Part shown: in pieces, positions 62,602 through 64,000 of the stretch
Layout: every line of letters begins with the position of its first letter
How positions within the stretch are numbered: position 1 is the first letter of the stretch
Source of the DNA: Pseudoflavonifractor gallinarum
GTDB lineage: Bacteria; Bacillota; Clostridia; Oscillospirales; Oscillospiraceae
NCBI RefSeq assembly: GCF_014982855.1
Contig: NZ_JADCKF010000011.1
Location: 62,001-126,000, forward strand
Length of the DNA: 64,000 nucleotides
Reading direction: 5' to 3'
Position numbers and translations under genes: made by a program
The notes under the pieces: generated by a model
What the model was told of the DNA's origin: nothing
Database searches by the model: none
Seen by the model: only the letters and a program-made list of their open reading frames with translations

Positions 62602-63747
62602 ATGGCCCATCGTTGGACCAAAGCCGCCCGAGCGGGGCTGGCTGCGCTGGCTCTGTGCGCCCTCCTTCCTCTGGGCGCGGGGGCCGCTCCCGCCGGGGTG
62701 ACCATCTGGGGCTACCAGGAGGGCATGGCCAAGGCCCAGAGCCCGGACGGGAAATTCGGATACGCCAACGCCCGGCGGGAGGTGGTCATCCCCATGCAGT
62801 ACACCTCGGTGCTGGACTTCACCCTGGGGCTGGGCCAGGTCCAGCTGGGCGACCGGCTGGGGGTCATCCGGCAGGACGGGACCTACCTGATCCAGCCGGA
62901 ATACGGCTCCCTCTTCCACATGACCGGCGGGCTGTACATCGCCCAGAAGGGGACCAAATGGGGTGTGGTGAGCCTGCTGCCCTTCCCAGACGGGAAGGGC
63001 GGGACCACCCAGATCTTCTACGACTTCGTCTATGACTCGGCCCGGCTGACCGAGGTGAGCGGGGGAGAGGCCCTCCTCCTCACCAAGGACGGGGAGACCA
63101 CCGTCCTCCCCTTCTACCAGATCAACCAGCTCATGCTGGAGCGGCAGGTCCCCTCGGCCCGCTTCCCCCTCAACCGGGGACGGCTGCCCGACTTTTCCGA
63201 CGTGTCCCCCCGGTCCTGGTACGATCTGTGGGTGGACCTGGCCTACAACCTGGAGCTCATGGAGGGTGTGGGGGACAACCGCTTCGCCCCGGACCGTACC
63301 ATGACCGTGGCCGAGGCGGTGCGCCTGGCCGCCTGCATGGAGAGCCGCCAGCGGGGGGACAACTTCCACCAGCAGAGCGTCTCCGGGGCGGTGTGGTACC
63401 GCTCCTCGGTGGACTACTGCGTGGCCAGCGGCATCCTCCGGCGGGGGGAGTTCCTGGACTATGAACGCCCCGTCACCCGGGCCGAGATGGCCCACATCTT
63501 CGCCTCCACCTCCCTGGGCCGGGCCATCCCCGAGAAGAACAGCCTGGAGCGGGTGAAGGCCTCCGTCCCCGACGTGAAGGCCGGGGACTATGCCGCCGAC
63601 GACATCTATGCCCTCTACGCCAAGGGGGTGCTGGCCGGGAGCGACGGAAAGCTCACCTTCCGGCCCGGGGATACGGTCACCCGCGCCGAGGCCGCCGGCA
63701 TCGCCGCGCGCATGGCCCGGATGGAGCAGCGTATCACCCTCTTTTGA
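62602..63747 (+). CDS. Secreted protein with WG-type repeats and C-terminal SLH domains
   Basis: 381 aa. Signal peptide (LAALALCALLPLGAGAAPA), then WG/beta-propeller-like repeats (GKFGYANARREVVIPMQYTS; DRLGVIRQDGTYLIQPEYGS; KGTKWGVVSL). Two or three SLH domains fill the C-terminal half (FSDVSPRSWYDLWVDLAYNL; VKAGDYAADDIYALYAKGVL; FRPGDTVTRAEAAGIAARM). A cell-wall-attached protein, a fourth SLH protein in the window. Confidence 0.87.
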   Translation: MAHRWTKAARAGLAALALCALLPLGAGAAPAGVTIWGYQEGMAKAQSPDGKFGYANARREVVIPMQYTSVLDFTLGLGQVQLGDRLGVIRQDGTYLIQPEYGSLFHMTGGLYIAQKGTKWGVVSLLPFPDGKGGTTQIFYDFVYDSARLTEVSGGEALLLTKDGETTVLPFYQINQLMLERQVPSARFPLNRGRLPDFSDVSPRSWYDLWVDLAYNLELMEGVGDNRFAPDRTMTVAEAVRLAACMESRQRGDNFHQQSVSGAVWYRSSVDYCVASGILRRGEFLDYERPVTRAEMAHIFASTSLGRAIPEKNSLERVKASVPDVKAGDYAADDIYALYAKGVLAGSDGKLTFRPGDTVTRAEAAGIAARMARMEQRITLF

Positions 63748-63780
63748 ATGGGAATCTGAACACAGTAGGATGGATGGACC

Positions 63781-64000
63781 ATGAAGCATTTGTTTGTGCT
63801 CAACCCCTCCGCGGGGCAGTATGACCGCAGCCAGGAGATGATCGCCCGGCTGGCCGACACCCTGGACCCCCTGGGGGTGGCATGGGAGGCCAGGGTGACC
63901 GACTACCCCGGCCACGCCGTGGAGCTGGCCCGGGCGGCCGCCGAGACGGGGGAGAGCGTGCGCATCTACGCCTGCGGGGGCGACGGCACCCTCAACGAGG
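63781..64000 (+). CDS. Diacylglycerol/lipid kinase family protein (3' end cut by window)
   Basis: The first 73 codons are visible. LFVLNPSAGQYDRSQEM is the DagK-type start, and YACGGDGTLNE is the nucleotide-binding GGDGT signature. It would phosphorylate diacylglycerol or a related lipid at the membrane. Confidence 0.88.
   Translation, partial: MKHLFVLNPSAGQYDRSQEMIARLADTLDPLGVAWEARVTDYPGHAVELARAAAETGESVRIYACGGDGTLNE

Overview
The window reads as a chromosomal segment of a GC-rich Clostridia/Oscillospiraceae-type gut Firmicute, close to Flavonifractor, Lawsonibacter or Pseudoflavonifractor. The evidence is a four-cysteine S14, a KOW-domain gene between map and infA, an adenylate kinase with a zinc LID, several SLH-anchored surface proteins, an archaeal-type ProRS and strong AAGGAGG ribosome binding sites. 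The genus is an inference. No phage, insertion sequence, CRISPR array or rRNA gene was seen.

Layout. 1-2.4 kb: the end of proS, a small unknown gene and two tandem Xre-type HTH genes facing a 24-bp inverted repeat. 2.4-10.1 kb: a complete chorismate/phenylalanine operon (aroF-aroB-aroA-aroC-pheA-aroK-aroQ-aroE), headed by a strong promoter, a 30-codon leader peptide rich in Phe/Tyr/Trp codons and a hairpin attenuator. 10.2-27 kb: the S10-spc-alpha ribosomal protein superoperon with secY, adk, map, infA and rpoA. 27-30 kb: lipoprotein, lipoate ligase and alanine dehydrogenase on the minus strand. 30.2-37.4 kb: three SLH proteins carrying phosphohydrolase or hydrolase domains. 37.8-42.4 kb: prfB, tRNA-Leu, tRNA-fMet and a damaged molybdate/tungstate uptake locus (Crp-ModA fusion, frameshifted modB, no modC, DUF364 gene). 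42.7-51.2 kb: a PucR-type regulator divergent from a self-contained mannose-class PTS operon with its own HPr and enzyme I. 51.2-64 kb: housekeeping and accessory genes (truA, a hydroxysteroid-dehydrogenase-like SDR with a SnoaL-fold partner, a membrane glycosyltransferase-like protein, a CNNM/HlyC transporter with an M-box-like leader, SPFH-NfeD, an RNA methyltransferase, an SLH protein, and the start of a diacylglycerol kinase).

The most unusual feature is an interspersed, highly structured repeat of about 210-230 bp (called R1 here). Six copies lie between genes, at 26997-27222, 42494-42700, 52847-53148, 56766-56996, 59202-59430 and 61172-61402. Each is a chain of hairpins with several compensatory base changes between copies and one hypervariable hairpin. 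Most copies lie between terminator hairpins. A second repeat (R2) is nested in one copy and also forms the last codons of an SLH phosphatase gene. I cannot match R1 to a family I know; it could be a structured RNA or a non-autonomous mobile element.

All calls come from reading the sequence and the translations. No database search or folding program was run.
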